A DNA stretch of 48,252 nt from Candidatus Lachnoclostridium pullistercoris. GTDB lineage: Bacteria > Bacillota > Clostridia > Lachnospirales > Lachnospiraceae. The stretch lies in the NCBI GenBank assembly GCA_019119775.1, contig DWWL01000041.1, positions 1 to 48,252 on the forward strand. The letters run 5' to 3'. The notes beneath the pieces are model-generated. The model ran no database searches, was not told the DNA's origin, and saw only the letters and a program-made list of their open reading frames with translations. Shown one piece after another: positions 16,314 through 24,739 of this stretch (its first letter is position 1; each line of letters opens with the position of its first letter). A program made the position numbers and the translations under genes.

Positions 16314-16706
16314 ATGGCAGTCAGCAGCAGCGTTGTATTTTTGCCGGTTCAGGATATTGAAAAAACCACCCGGTTTTACCGGGATCAGCTTGGCCTGCCC
16401 GTGGTCCTGGAGCAGTCCGGAGGTATCTGCCGGATCTTTGATTCCGGCTGCGGCTATCTGGGCTTCTGCCAGTACGGGGATGGCCGCCCTATCCCCGCAG
16501 GTTCCAAAGGCGTATGTCTGTCTTTTAACTGCGCAGACAATGATGACGTGGACCGCCATTACCAGAAATTTGCCGCCATGGGCCTGGCCGATGAGCCGCC
16601 GAAAAAGCTGGAATCCTTTCCCGTGTACTCCTTTTTTCTTCAGGATCCCGACGGCTACCGGGTGGAATTTCAGAAGATTCAGACGGAAGACGGGCCATTT
16701 TCCTGA
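16314..16706 (+). CDS. VOC/glyoxalase superfamily protein
   Basis: This 130-residue protein has the two beta-alpha-beta-beta-beta modules of the vicinal oxygen chelate fold: VVFLPVQDIEKTTRFYRDQLGLPVV, then GVCLSFNCADNDDVDRHYQKF, and the ending FFLQDPDGYRVEFQK with the conserved DPDG and metal-ligand Glu. The family includes glyoxalase I, bleomycin-binding proteins and dioxygenases; the substrate is not predictable. GGAGGAGG lies 7 bases before ATG. Confidence 0.85.
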   Translation: MAVSSSVVFLPVQDIEKTTRFYRDQLGLPVVLEQSGGICRIFDSGCGYLGFCQYGDGRPIPAGSKGVCLSFNCADNDDVDRHYQKFAAMGLADEPPKKLESFPVYSFFLQDPDGYRVEFQKIQTEDGPFS

Positions 16707-16734
16707 GGCTGATTTTTTTCAGAACACGCGGACG

Positions 16735-16760
16735 AAAAAAGACGGCAGGCAGCTGCCGTC
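16735..16760 (-). terminator. Intrinsic terminator of the lipoprotein operon
   Basis: On the minus strand GACGGCAG and CTGCCGTC (8-bp stem, 4-base loop; 16741-16760) are followed by TTTTTT (16735-16740). It lies about 28 bases after the lipoprotein gene. Confidence 0.85.
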
Positions 16761-16788
16761 TCTTCAATTAAACTCCTGTTCTCTCTTC

Positions 16789-18447
16789 TCACCCGGCAGT
16801 GGGATATTCAAAGGCGATCGCCCGGATCACATCCTGTTCATCCAGCATCAGTCCCAGATAACGTGGCATTTCTCCTCCATAATCCACCTCGGAGATCAGA
16901 ATGGCCGCAAACTGCTCACACCATCCGTCCGGATAAGCTCCCGTATTCCATCTGGAAAATGACATTTTCGGCAGATCCTCCGACGCTCTTTCAGCCTCCC
17001 TCCTGTCCCAGAACAGCCCGGGGATCTTTTCCTGTGCCTCCTCCGCCGTCATTCCCACATGGATTCCGCAGCTCAGCCTGATATCCTCTCCTGTAATCGC
17101 CCAGCTGATCAGCTCCGGCTGCCCTTCCTCCTCGTATCTCACATAGAAAAACTGAAAATCTCCTGTGTCCGCCAGTGAAAATGTAACCGGAGAACCGGCG
17201 TAAACGCCGGCGTATTCCGTCGGCTGACTGACGGCTCCGGCAGAAATCGTCTCATAATCTGTCGATTCCGGGAATCCTTCAAACTCCGCCTCCTCCTGCG
17301 CGATCCTGGGAATTGCCTCTGTTTTTCCGGCTCCTGTACTCTTTCCTTCTCCCACTGAACCGATCACATTCACTCCATCCCAGTCCATCACCGGCTGTCC
17401 CCGAAATTCCTGCTTCTCCTCATCATATATGTAGTCCCCGACCCGATACTGGGCGGTACGCACATCGCGGACCGTAATGTGGAGCCTGTTTTCCAGGTCT
17501 GTCCAGACGTCCGCGGCCGGTACTCCCAGCTGGACCGTGTCATCTAAAAGATCAAAGACCCTATCCTCATTTTCTGCCCGGACCACAAACCGGCAGCGGT
17601 CATCCATAGCCAGCTCTCCGTCCCATACCATTCCCTCCTCCGCATAGAGACAGAGATTCCAGTCTATGCCGGCAAACGAGAAGGGGCAGGCGCTGTAAAG
17701 GGTCATTTTTTCAGGAGCTCCTGAGTTTTCCTTTCCGGAAATCACCTCCGGCAGCGTATCTTCTCCGCCCCCAGATGGTTCCCCGGAATCATCTTCTTCC
17801 CCATTCTCCCATCCGGCGCCGTCTCCTTCTGGCTGGCTGGAAAACTTCAGCGTCACCGCCTGAACCAGATCCATATCAGAAAATTTTTCCGGCCGGAAAT
17901 AATCTTCCGGCGTGCAGGAAGTCATTTCCGTTCCGCCATCCCAGACCATGACAGCCACCGGAGTCTCCTCATCCAGGTCCATTTTCCGGAACTCTTCCAG
18001 AAATGCCGTGCTGCTCCCCAGGATCTGCAAATCAGGAAAAAGCGGTTCTGTCTCATAGGAAAACAGGCCGCCGTCCCTGATGTGGAAAGCTACAGAGCGG
18101 TCATCCCGGATATCAAGGGCAAATGTCCCCTCCCTGACTGTTTCTTCCTCCGTATTTCCTGCATCCGCCGTCAGGGAAATGCCGCCGCCGTCCCTTCTCC
18201 TCCATTTTCCGTCCTCATCCAGCCGGTAAACTGCCACCTCCAGGCTCTCCGCCCCTTCCGGGCTGTAAAAAGAGAATATTTTTGATCCGCTCATCATGTC
18301 AAAAACTTCCAAAATGTTCTCTTCCTCTTCTGTCAGACTGCAGGGCTCCACTCCCGGCATTTGTACCGTCCATTCTTTTCCCCGGCAGGCGCCGGAAAAG
18401 AGCAGAACCGTCAGCCCGCAGACAACCGCCCCATATTTTCTCATCAT
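16789..18447 (-). CDS. Predicted secreted lipoprotein, unknown function
   Basis: The 552-residue product begins with a lipoprotein signal (YGAVVCGLTVLLFSGAC, lipobox SGAC). The mature part is acidic and has no domain I recognise. There is a low-complexity Gly/Glu/Asp linker near residues 210-245 and a late segment (IHVGMTAEEAQEKIPGLFW) reminiscent of small BLIP/SmpA-like repeats. Upstream sequence has GAGAGGGG before ATGATG. Preceded by a membrane protein gene 56 bases upstream in the same direction. Confidence 0.75.
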   Translation of the reverse strand: MMRKYGAVVCGLTVLLFSGACRGKEWTVQMPGVEPCSLTEEEENILEVFDMMSGSKIFSFYSPEGAESLEVAVYRLDEDGKWRRRDGGGISLTADAGNTEEETVREGTFALDIRDDRSVAFHIRDGGLFSYETEPLFPDLQILGSSTAFLEEFRKMDLDEETPVAVMVWDGGTEMTSCTPEDYFRPEKFSDMDLVQAVTLKFSSQPEGDGAGWENGEEDDSGEPSGGGEDTLPEVISGKENSGAPEKMTLYSACPFSFAGIDWNLCLYAEEGMVWDGELAMDDRCRFVVRAENEDRVFDLLDDTVQLGVPAADVWTDLENRLHITVRDVRTAQYRVGDYIYDEEKQEFRGQPVMDWDGVNVIGSVGEGKSTGAGKTEAIPRIAQEEAEFEGFPESTDYETISAGAVSQPTEYAGVYAGSPVTFSLADTGDFQFFYVRYEEEGQPELISWAITGEDIRLSCGIHVGMTAEEAQEKIPGLFWDRREAERASEDLPKMSFSRWNTGAYPDGWCEQFAAILISEVDYGGEMPRYLGLMLDEQDVIRAIAFEYPTAG

Positions 18448-18503
18448 TTTCCCCTCTCTTATCAGACGCCGATGCCGGCTTTTCTCCCCGTTTTCTCGTT
18501 TTT

Positions 18504-19286
18504 CTACACCGGACTGACGGACAGTCCTGCAATAAAGAGCGCCATCGCCAGAAACGGCAGCACCGTCCAGGCAATATACCTACCGGCAATTTCAAGTTCC
18601 GACGGCTCCGCCAGCTCTGCATTCTGAATGTGAAACGACATCCCCCAGCGAAACAGCTCATCCGCAAATAAGACACTGACCGCTGTGAGAATGCAGGCGA
18701 GAACACCGTAAAACCACATGCCCCATGCTCCCCTGTGCACCAGTTCAGGGCCTGTAAACAGCTCCAAAATCTCAAAGACAGACGGCTCTTCCGGGTCAAT
18801 GACATTTCCGTTTTCGTCTATCTGAACTCCGCTGCCGACCGTCATGGCAATTCCCAGATCTCTGACGCTCCCATCTTCGTTGTACAGCAGGCGGTAATCG
18901 CCGTTTTCCATTCCTCCCCGAAACAGGATCTCGTCTCCTAAGCGAAGCTCCACGCCCGTCACCTCTTCCCCCGGCACAGGCGCTTTCGGCACAGCGGCCG
19001 GATCTTCCCGGAAAATATAGGGGCCGTAGGTTTTATCGCCCAGCCGGTAAACGGCCGTCTGGTCTTCCGTCACAGTAAAACTGGCCGCCTCCCCTTTAAT
19101 TTTCCCGGAATATACCGTGCTGCCGTCTTCCCGGCTGGGAATGAAAATGGCACCCCTGTACGAAAATCCTTCTCTGGAAATCGTTACGGCATAGACCGCC
19201 GCAAACACAAGGATCATGGCAGCCATAAAAAGAAGAACTCCCTTCTGGTAAATATTCAGCCCTCTGAACCTTTCCACCATCTTCAT
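18504..19286 (-). CDS. Predicted membrane protein, unknown function
   Basis: The 260-residue product has an N-terminal helix (GVLLFMAAMILVFAAVYAVTI), an extracytoplasmic domain of about 140 residues with beta-strand character, and two C-terminal helices (WGMWFYGVLACILTAVSVLFA and YIAWTVLPFLAMALFIAGLSV). The GGGGG site before ATG 19286 supports the start. It pairs with the lipoprotein gene downstream; the two may form an envelope complex (inference from adjacency). No family recognised. Confidence 0.75.
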   Translation of the reverse strand: MKMVERFRGLNIYQKGVLLFMAAMILVFAAVYAVTISREGFSYRGAIFIPSREDGSTVYSGKIKGEAASFTVTEDQTAVYRLGDKTYGPYIFREDPAAVPKAPVPGEEVTGVELRLGDEILFRGGMENGDYRLLYNEDGSVRDLGIAMTVGSGVQIDENGNVIDPEEPSVFEILELFTGPELVHRGAWGMWFYGVLACILTAVSVLFADELFRWGMSFHIQNAELAEPSELEIAGRYIAWTVLPFLAMALFIAGLSVSPV

Positions 19287-19506
19287 CTTTACACCCCCGC
19301 TTCCTCCGCATTTTTCCGCGCCTGCTGATATTCCTTCTATTATAATTAATCATATCATATTTCGTCGGCCGGAATATTACTTATGCCTTACATTTTATTA
19401 CATTTTCCGGAGGAAGACCGAGAAAGACTTTGTAGTTTTGCGTTGAGATTAATTAATCAGGAGAGAATCAGCCAGGACCTACCCGGACCTGGCTCTTATT
19501 CTTTGC
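19287..19506. other. AT-rich intergenic region at the left edge of the LysR/SDR/MFS cassette
   Basis: Holds a minus-strand TATAAT (near 19340) that may serve the membrane-protein operon, and a 7-bp hairpin (AGCCAGG at 19470-19476 with CCTGGCT at 19488-19494). No gene seen. Confidence 0.5.
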
Positions 19507-19542
19507 AAAAAAATACTGCCGCACTAACTATTTAGTACGGCA
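19507..19542 (-). terminator. Intrinsic terminator of the lysR gene
   Basis: An 11-bp stem with one mismatch (19517-19527 with 19532-19542, 4-base loop) is followed on the minus strand by GTATTTTTTT. It lies 56 bases beyond the lysR stop. Confidence 0.8.
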
Positions 19543-19598
19543 GCCCATCTGTGTGAAACGATCTGCTTCACATAGTCTCTGCTTATGTCACACTGCTT

Positions 19599-20480
19599 TT
19601 ATGCCTGAAATTTCTTTTCAAACTCCTGTATAAATTCCAGCTCTTCCTGCTGCAGAAAATGATCCTTACGCCAGATAACGGAAAAGTGGATTCGTTTATT
19701 AGTTTCCAGAGAAATCGCTCGGATCTGCGGGTTGGACGCAAACAGCCCCTCCAGCAATACGCAGGAAACCCGCCCTGATTCAATGGCCTGTTCAATACTT
19801 CGCAGGTCAGTAGAAAAAAACTGCACATTATCTGTATAGGAATTCCCCAACAAAGTATTCATCAGCTCTCCAAATTCCATTTTGCTCATGGGATATTCAG
19901 TAAAAGCTGCAAGAGGTGTATTCTGAAGCTGCTGCGGGTCTAATGTACTGAAGCTGCACAGAGGATTCTTTTTATTCGTATAAAACCTCACGCCAAAAGC
20001 AGCCAGATTATAATAATTAAATGCCTGCAGTTCTTTGACATCTGCCGTCGCGACGATGGCCAGATCCAATCTGCTGTCATGGATACACTGGAACAGATAA
20101 TCACAGCCATAAAATCCCAGAAAATCCAGCGCATCCGTCTGATAATCTAAATCTCGGCCGAACATGTACTGCATCAGCTGCTGGCTGATAACAGAGACAC
20201 CAATGCGCAGCGGCGTATTCTGACTGCCAAACTGCCGCATCTCATGCGCAATGTCATCGAAATTTTTCAAGAGCGGCTCCACTAACAATGCTAACTGCCG
20301 GCCGGCCTGGGTCGGCTGCAGCGGTTTGGTGCGCAAAAACAACTTTGTCTGAAATTCTTCTTCCAGCTCCTGAATAACGGCAGAAACAGACGGCTGTGAA
20401 ACATACAGCAGATTTGCGGCACGAGTCATATTCAGGCATTGATATACAGTTTGAAAGTATTTGAGCTGCAATATGGTCAT
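19599..20480 (-). CDS. LysR family transcriptional regulator
   Basis: This 293-residue protein has an N-terminal LysR helix-turn-helix (LQLKYFQTVYQCLNMTRAANLLYVSQPSVSAVIQELEEEF, residues 4-43) and a two-lobed inducer-binding domain. AAGGAGG lies before ATG 20480. Its bases are noticeably more A/T-rich than the genes to the left. Divergent from the dehydrogenase and transporter genes, the standard LysR arrangement, so it probably activates them and represses itself. Confidence 0.92.
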   Translation of the reverse strand: MTILQLKYFQTVYQCLNMTRAANLLYVSQPSVSAVIQELEEEFQTKLFLRTKPLQPTQAGRQLALLVEPLLKNFDDIAHEMRQFGSQNTPLRIGVSVISQQLMQYMFGRDLDYQTDALDFLGFYGCDYLFQCIHDSRLDLAIVATADVKELQAFNYYNLAAFGVRFYTNKKNPLCSFSTLDPQQLQNTPLAAFTEYPMSKMEFGELMNTLLGNSYTDNVQFFSTDLRSIEQAIESGRVSCVLLEGLFASNPQIRAISLETNKRIHFSVIWRKDHFLQQEELEFIQEFEKKFQA

Positions 20481-20503
20481 GACTGCCTCCTTTTTTTCTG
20501 ACT

Positions 20504-20532
20504 AGTATAACAAAACCGCAAGGTACTTGCAA
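20504..20532 (-). promoter_or_regulatory. Promoter of lysR
   Basis: Minus-strand TTGCAA (20527-20532) and TGT TATACT (hexamer 20504-20509) with a 17-base spacer. The -35 overlaps the palindrome at 20530-20544. Confidence 0.65.
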
Positions 20533-20544
20533 ACAATTTGTTTG
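20530..20544. promoter_or_regulatory. 15-bp palindrome, candidate LysR binding site
   Basis: CAAACAA-T-TTGTTTG is a perfect 7+1+7 inverted repeat. It overlaps the lysR -35 and lies about 85-100 bases upstream of the dehydrogenase -10, a good position for both autorepression and remote activator binding. Confidence 0.55.
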
Positions 20545-20627
20545 TTAAATGTCAAACATAATAAATTTTCTATGCCTTTTCAATTTTCATCAAAAATGCG
20601 TATTTCCATTTTCCATTCTTACTCGAA

Positions 20628-20633
20628 TATAAT
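20628..20633 (+). promoter_or_regulatory. -10 element for the dehydrogenase-transporter genes
   Basis: TATAAT with no good -35 17 bases upstream (TCCATT), which fits an activator-dependent promoter. It lies about 83 bases before the dehydrogenase start. Confidence 0.5.
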
Positions 20634-20715
20634 AAGAACTGTCAAAAATACCTTTACCAGGTACCGGACACCTTCTCGGAAAAGAAGATAGAAAAAAGAA
20701 AGGAAGTTATGCAGC

Positions 20716-21492
20716 ATGAAACGATTAGAAAACAAAATTGCCATCATCACCGGAGCAGCAATGGGACAGGGAGCCGCAGAAGCATATCTGTTTGCCAAAG
20801 AAGGGGCAAAGGTAGTAGCCGCCGATGTCGTAACAGATGAGCTGGAAAAAACTGTAGCAAAAATTAATGAAGATTTCCCCGGCTCAGCAATGGCTGCAAG
20901 GCTGGACGTATCCAGCGAAAAGAACTGGCAGGAAGTGGTAGCCAAAACAGTCGCCGCTTATGGCACCATTGACATTCTGGTAAATAACGCGGGCGTAGGT
21001 TCCAAAGGCATCAATTACGATAAAACGGATAAAGATGCCTTTGACAAGATCATGGGAATCAATGCCTGGGGACCTTTTGCGGGCATCAAGGCAGTAGCTC
21101 CTGTCATGAAAGCAGCCGGACACGGTTCCATTGTCAATGTTTCCTCCTTAGCCGCCGTACTGGGTGTGGAATTCAACGCTTACAGCCTTACCAAAGGCGC
21201 CGTTATTTCCCTGACACGGGCAGCTTCCGTTGACCTTGGAAAGGACAATATCCGCGTCAATACCATTATTCCCGGCACAATCGCAACACCAATGACAAAA
21301 ATCATCTGCGATTATCCCAATGTCCTCAAATCCTGTGAGGAAAAAACCAGTCTCGGCCATATCGGCGAACCAAATGACATCGCTTACGGCGTTCTCTATC
21401 TGGCCAGCGATGAGTCCAAATATGTCACAGGAGCAGACCTGACCATTGACGGCGGAGAACGCTACAAAGACGTTCTGGAATTGGAATTATAA
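20716..21492 (+). CDS. Short-chain dehydrogenase/reductase, possibly a hydroxysteroid-type dehydrogenase
   Basis: This 258-residue classical SDR has TGAAMGQG for the dinucleotide, an Asp at the end of strand 2 (VVAADVV) favouring NAD(H), NNAG, and the catalytic Ser-Tyr-Lys as NVSSLAAVLG and YSLTK. The C-terminus is SKYVTGADLTIDGG. Overall it resembles 3alpha/20beta-hydroxysteroid dehydrogenases and related bacterial alcohol dehydrogenases, but SDR substrates cannot be read from sequence. GGAAG precedes ATG; it is followed after 14 bases by an MFS exporter. A gut steroid or xenobiotic role is speculative. Confidence 0.85.
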   Translation: MKRLENKIAIITGAAMGQGAAEAYLFAKEGAKVVAADVVTDELEKTVAKINEDFPGSAMAARLDVSSEKNWQEVVAKTVAAYGTIDILVNNAGVGSKGINYDKTDKDAFDKIMGINAWGPFAGIKAVAPVMKAAGHGSIVNVSSLAAVLGVEFNAYSLTKGAVISLTRAASVDLGKDNIRVNTIIPGTIATPMTKIICDYPNVLKSCEEKTSLGHIGEPNDIAYGVLYLASDESKYVTGADLTIDGGERYKDVLELEL

Positions 21493-21506
21493 TAGGGGAA
21501 TAAAAA

Positions 21507-23048
21507 ATGAGTGAAAAAAACAAAATCTGGACACTTGCCGCCCTTTTTCTGGGACTGCTGGAAATTCTCTTTATCGACGCTATGAGTTCCATCGTGGGGC
21601 CTGCGATCGTATCCGATCTGGGCGATACCAGCCTGTACGCATTTATGTATACGCTGACCTTTCTGTGCAATACTCTAGCACTGCCCATTACCTCCATGCT
21701 GGGCAATAAGAGCGGACGGAAATACATCATCATCGCCGGTGTCACTGTATATGGTGTTTCCTCAATATTGGCAGGCATGGCCGGAAGTATGATGTTCCAT
21801 GTAATCATGCGCGGTCTGCAGGGACTTGGCAAAGGCTGTATTTTAGGCAATGTACTGGCTTTCTTCGGCGAATCCCTGGACGAACAGGGACGTGCCAAAG
21901 CTATGGGCTTTTATGGTACGCTGACGGGAATTGTATTCCTTATCGCTCCCATGGTCGGCGGCGTCATCGGCGATCTGCTGGGCTGGCGGCTTACCTTTTA
22001 CTTATCTGTTCCGCTGACAGTGATCGTACTCGCGGTATTGCTTTTGAAAATGCCTAATATCCAGCCTAAAACTGAAGTTGCCAGCCTGGACTGGATTGGA
22101 ACGCTGTTTCTTTCGCTGCTTACAATTGCGATCGTTATGTTTTTCTCCTGGGGAGGACAGACATACAGCTGGCTGTCGGTACCGGTAATCAGTTCATTCG
22201 CAGTTTTTGCAATTGCGCTGGTACTGTTTATCCGCCATATCAATCGCTGTGAAAACCCGGTACTTTCACCTAAATTGTTTAAAAACCGTGAATTTATCCT
22301 GGTAATCCTAGGCGTCGTACTGATTGGCCCCACCTTATATGCCGTAGGCTCTTACCTTCCGATGATCTGCCAGGCTCTTGTAGGTACAAACGCTATGATG
22401 TCTGGTATTGTCACGGCTGTGAAATCTGCCGTCCAGCTGGTACTCGGCTATGCCATCGGCGCTTACATCGGAAAAACCGGCAAGATCAAGCTGGTCATGA
22501 TTGCCACCTCAGTGGTATACGCCATATCCAACTTTATGCTTGGCTTTGCCAGCACACCGTCAGATATGCTCCTGCTTATTGTCGGTATCCTTCTGTCCGG
22601 CCTTGGTACTACCACCTACTCTATGGTATATACGCTCCACGCGCAGAATGAACTGCCGAAGCAGCTGGTAGGGGAAGCGACCTCTGCTATCCAGTTTCTG
22701 CAGTCTCTGAGCGGCACTATCGGACTGTCGGTTGTAGGCATGGTTCTGAATACTTCCTTCTCTTCCGGATTAGCTCATGTTATACCGGAAGGATTAGAAG
22801 CCCTGCTTCCCGTCGAACAGCTTCAGAGCTATATGGGAACCACATTGCTAACCGATACTTCTGTCGCTGCCGCTGCCATGGAAGGCTTAAGCTCCGAAGG
22901 TCAGACGCTGTTTGCCCAGTTTATCAATAACATCCACGCAGCTTATGCCGGCGCCATGCGCAACGCATTCATTGTTTTAGGTATGCTTTGTGCTGTCACA
23001 CTGGTCTTCTCTCTTATGGTGCACCAGAGCCGCAAAAAAACTGCCTGA
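21507..23048 (+). CDS. MFS transporter, DHA2-type with about 14 membrane segments
   Basis: This 513-residue protein has the MFS loop motif GNKSGRKYIIIAGVTVYG between helices 2 and 3 and the antiporter motif region (FYGTLTGIVFLIAPMVGGVIGDLLGWRLTFYL) of drug:H+ antiporters. Fourteen hydrophobic segments and an extracellular loop near residue 430 fit the DHA2 group. AGGGGA precedes ATG. Cotranscribed with the dehydrogenase, so it likely moves that enzyme's substrate or product. Confidence 0.88.
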   Translation: MSEKNKIWTLAALFLGLLEILFIDAMSSIVGPAIVSDLGDTSLYAFMYTLTFLCNTLALPITSMLGNKSGRKYIIIAGVTVYGVSSILAGMAGSMMFHVIMRGLQGLGKGCILGNVLAFFGESLDEQGRAKAMGFYGTLTGIVFLIAPMVGGVIGDLLGWRLTFYLSVPLTVIVLAVLLLKMPNIQPKTEVASLDWIGTLFLSLLTIAIVMFFSWGGQTYSWLSVPVISSFAVFAIALVLFIRHINRCENPVLSPKLFKNREFILVILGVVLIGPTLYAVGSYLPMICQALVGTNAMMSGIVTAVKSAVQLVLGYAIGAYIGKTGKIKLVMIATSVVYAISNFMLGFASTPSDMLLLIVGILLSGLGTTTYSMVYTLHAQNELPKQLVGEATSAIQFLQSLSGTIGLSVVGMVLNTSFSSGLAHVIPEGLEALLPVEQLQSYMGTTLLTDTSVAAAAMEGLSSEGQTLFAQFINNIHAAYAGAMRNAFIVLGMLCAVTLVFSLMVHQSRKKTA

Positions 23049-23064
23049 ATAACTGAAGGGGCTG

Positions 23065-23247
23065 TTAGAAAAACTCCAAAGCATCTTTCTCTTTCAAACG
23101 CTGAAAGCCTTCTTCCCCGCTCTGTTTCATACATTCTGCCGCGATACAATTCCCGCCGAACGGATGTCCCTTCACACTCTGGCAGCCGCCGCATTCCGCC
23201 TGGCGGCTGCACCGGCTGCAGCAATCCATTCCGCAAAGTGATTTCAT
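23065..23247 (-). CDS. Short Cys-rich protein, apparently a truncated DUF3795-like protein
   Basis: The 60-residue product (ATG 23247; a TTG at 23265 with AGGAG is an alternative start) has the Cys-rich head KSLCGMDCCSRCSRQAECGGC and GGNCIAAEC typical of DUF3795-type clostridial proteins. Known relatives, as I remember them, continue for roughly 80 more residues after the Phe-x-x-Leu-Lys segment. Here the sequence departs and stops 16 bases from the end of the MFS gene. It may be a truncation at the edge of the inserted cassette. Confidence 0.6.
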   Translation of the reverse strand: MKSLCGMDCCSRCSRQAECGGCQSVKGHPFGGNCIAAECMKQSGEEGFQRLKEKDALEFF

Positions 23248-23274
23248 CAAAATATATTCTCCCAATTTCTTCTC

Positions 23275-23913
23275 CTACTCCACTCCCGCCTTCGCACAGA
23301 TATCCTGCAGGCAGCAGCGGTCACAGTGGGGCTTTGTCCGCGCAGTGCATACATCCCTTCCGTGGTACACAAGGCGGTGGCAGAAATCACTGCCCTCCTC
23401 CGGCGGGATCAGCTTCCAGAGCGCCATCTCCACCTTTTTCGGCTCCTTTATCCCATCTACCAGGCCGATCCGGTTCACCAGCCGGATGCAGTGTGTGTCC
23501 GTCACAATGGCCGGCTTTCCAAAAACATCCCCCATAATCAGGTTCGCGCTCTTTCGTCCCACTCCCGGCAGCTTTAACAGGGCATTAAAATCATCCGGCA
23601 CTCTGCCGCCGTACTGATCCCGCAGCATTTTCATACAGGCGCTGATGTCTCTGGCCTTGCTGCGGCCCAGGCCGCAGGGCCTGACGATCTCTTCGATATC
23701 ATTTACATCTGCCTCCGCCAGGGAAGCCACATCCGGATATTTTTCATACAGTTTTTCCACCACCACGTTCACCCTGGCATCTGTACACTGGGCCGCCAGG
23801 CGAACGCTCACCAGCAGTTTCCACGCCTCATTGTAATCCAGAGTGCAGCCTGCATCCGGATATTCCTTTTTCAGACGGTCGATCACCGTCAGTGCCAATT
23901 CTTCTTTTGTCAT
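23275..23913 (-). CDS. nth: Endonuclease III (DNA glycosylase/AP lyase)
   Basis: This 212-residue base-excision repair enzyme removes oxidised pyrimidines and cleaves abasic sites. The helix-hairpin-helix is LLKLPGVGRKSANLIMGDVFG, with the catalytic Lys in GRKSA and catalytic Asp in VTDTHCIRLVNRIG. The C-terminal [4Fe-4S] ligands lie in DVCTARTKPHCDRCCLQDIC. Length and order match the family. AGAGAGG precedes ATG 23913. Followed 27 bases later by the short Cys-rich gene. Confidence 0.95.
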   Translation of the reverse strand: MTKEELALTVIDRLKKEYPDAGCTLDYNEAWKLLVSVRLAAQCTDARVNVVVEKLYEKYPDVASLAEADVNDIEEIVRPCGLGRSKARDISACMKMLRDQYGGRVPDDFNALLKLPGVGRKSANLIMGDVFGKPAIVTDTHCIRLVNRIGLVDGIKEPKKVEMALWKLIPPEEGSDFCHRLVYHGRDVCTARTKPHCDRCCLQDICAKAGVE

Positions 23914-23950
23914 CTGATTCCTCTTTCTCTGCTTTTATCTGTCCAGGCTG

Positions 23951-24619
23951 TCATTTTCCCTCTGTCATCAGGAAACGGAGCAGCCTGACTCCTGCTTCTT
24001 TTCCCAGAATTTCTGTGTTTATACAGAGATCATACGTTTCTTTCGCTCCCCAGGGACTGGAACTGAGCGCGTCATGATACAGCCGTCTCTTTCTGTCTTC
24101 CGCTGCAATTGCCTGGTCCAGCTCCTCCTCTGTCTCCAGCATTCCGTAATCAGGAGTTGCCTTTGCTCTGCCGCGCTTGCTTTCCTGCACCGTCCCGTAG
24201 GCAATAGCGCTCAGACAGGAATATCCCATGGCCTCCACTTTCTCCTTTATCCCTCTTTCATGAATAAGGCAGGGTCCCAGCTCCAGCGCCTTCTGAACCG
24301 CTCTCTGATAAATTCCTGAGATTCTCTGAAATTCCGGATCCTCCGCCAACTCCTCCGCCGTCTTCTCCCAGCCGGCCAAAACGGCATCATATTCCAGGAT
24401 TGCCGCCTTCTCTTCCCTGACCTCCGGCAACAGCTCCAGCAAAAGAGCGGCATCATAATATGTGTAGCTCGTGCCTTCACATGCCTTCCCGGCAATCATC
24501 CGTCCCATACTGCAGTACTCGCTGTCCAAAATAATGCAATCCGGACGCTTCATTTTCTTCTCAAATAATTCCTGTCCCTCAGTCTGATCCCAGAATTCTT
24601 TTACATTAATATGTTCCAT
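23951..24619 (-). CDS. Cytidylate-kinase-like family protein with a degenerate P-loop
   Basis: The 222-residue protein has the layout of the cytidylate-kinase-like family (PF13189-type): near residue 30 SEYCSMGRMIAGKAC replaces the usual REYGSGG-x-I-G P-loop, followed by YTYYDAALLLELL. Downstream come the lid-like SSPWGAKETYDLCINTEILG. Loss of the glycine-rich loop suggests altered or absent kinase activity. ATG 24619 follows AGGATGGGAG. It lies 37 bases upstream of nth in the same direction. Confidence 0.6.
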   Translation of the reverse strand: MEHINVKEFWDQTEGQELFEKKMKRPDCIILDSEYCSMGRMIAGKACEGTSYTYYDAALLLELLPEVREEKAAILEYDAVLAGWEKTAEELAEDPEFQRISGIYQRAVQKALELGPCLIHERGIKEKVEAMGYSCLSAIAYGTVQESKRGRAKATPDYGMLETEEELDQAIAAEDRKRRLYHDALSSSPWGAKETYDLCINTEILGKEAGVRLLRFLMTEGK

Positions 24620-24739
24620 TCTCCCATCCTTTCCGCCGGGCGTTCCAGCTCTCTTCGTCTCTCTTTTCCCCATATTATACCGGCTTTCACGCCCTATTTC
24701 AACTGCCCCCGCTTTATACTTTTTTCCCTGACGCTTCAC

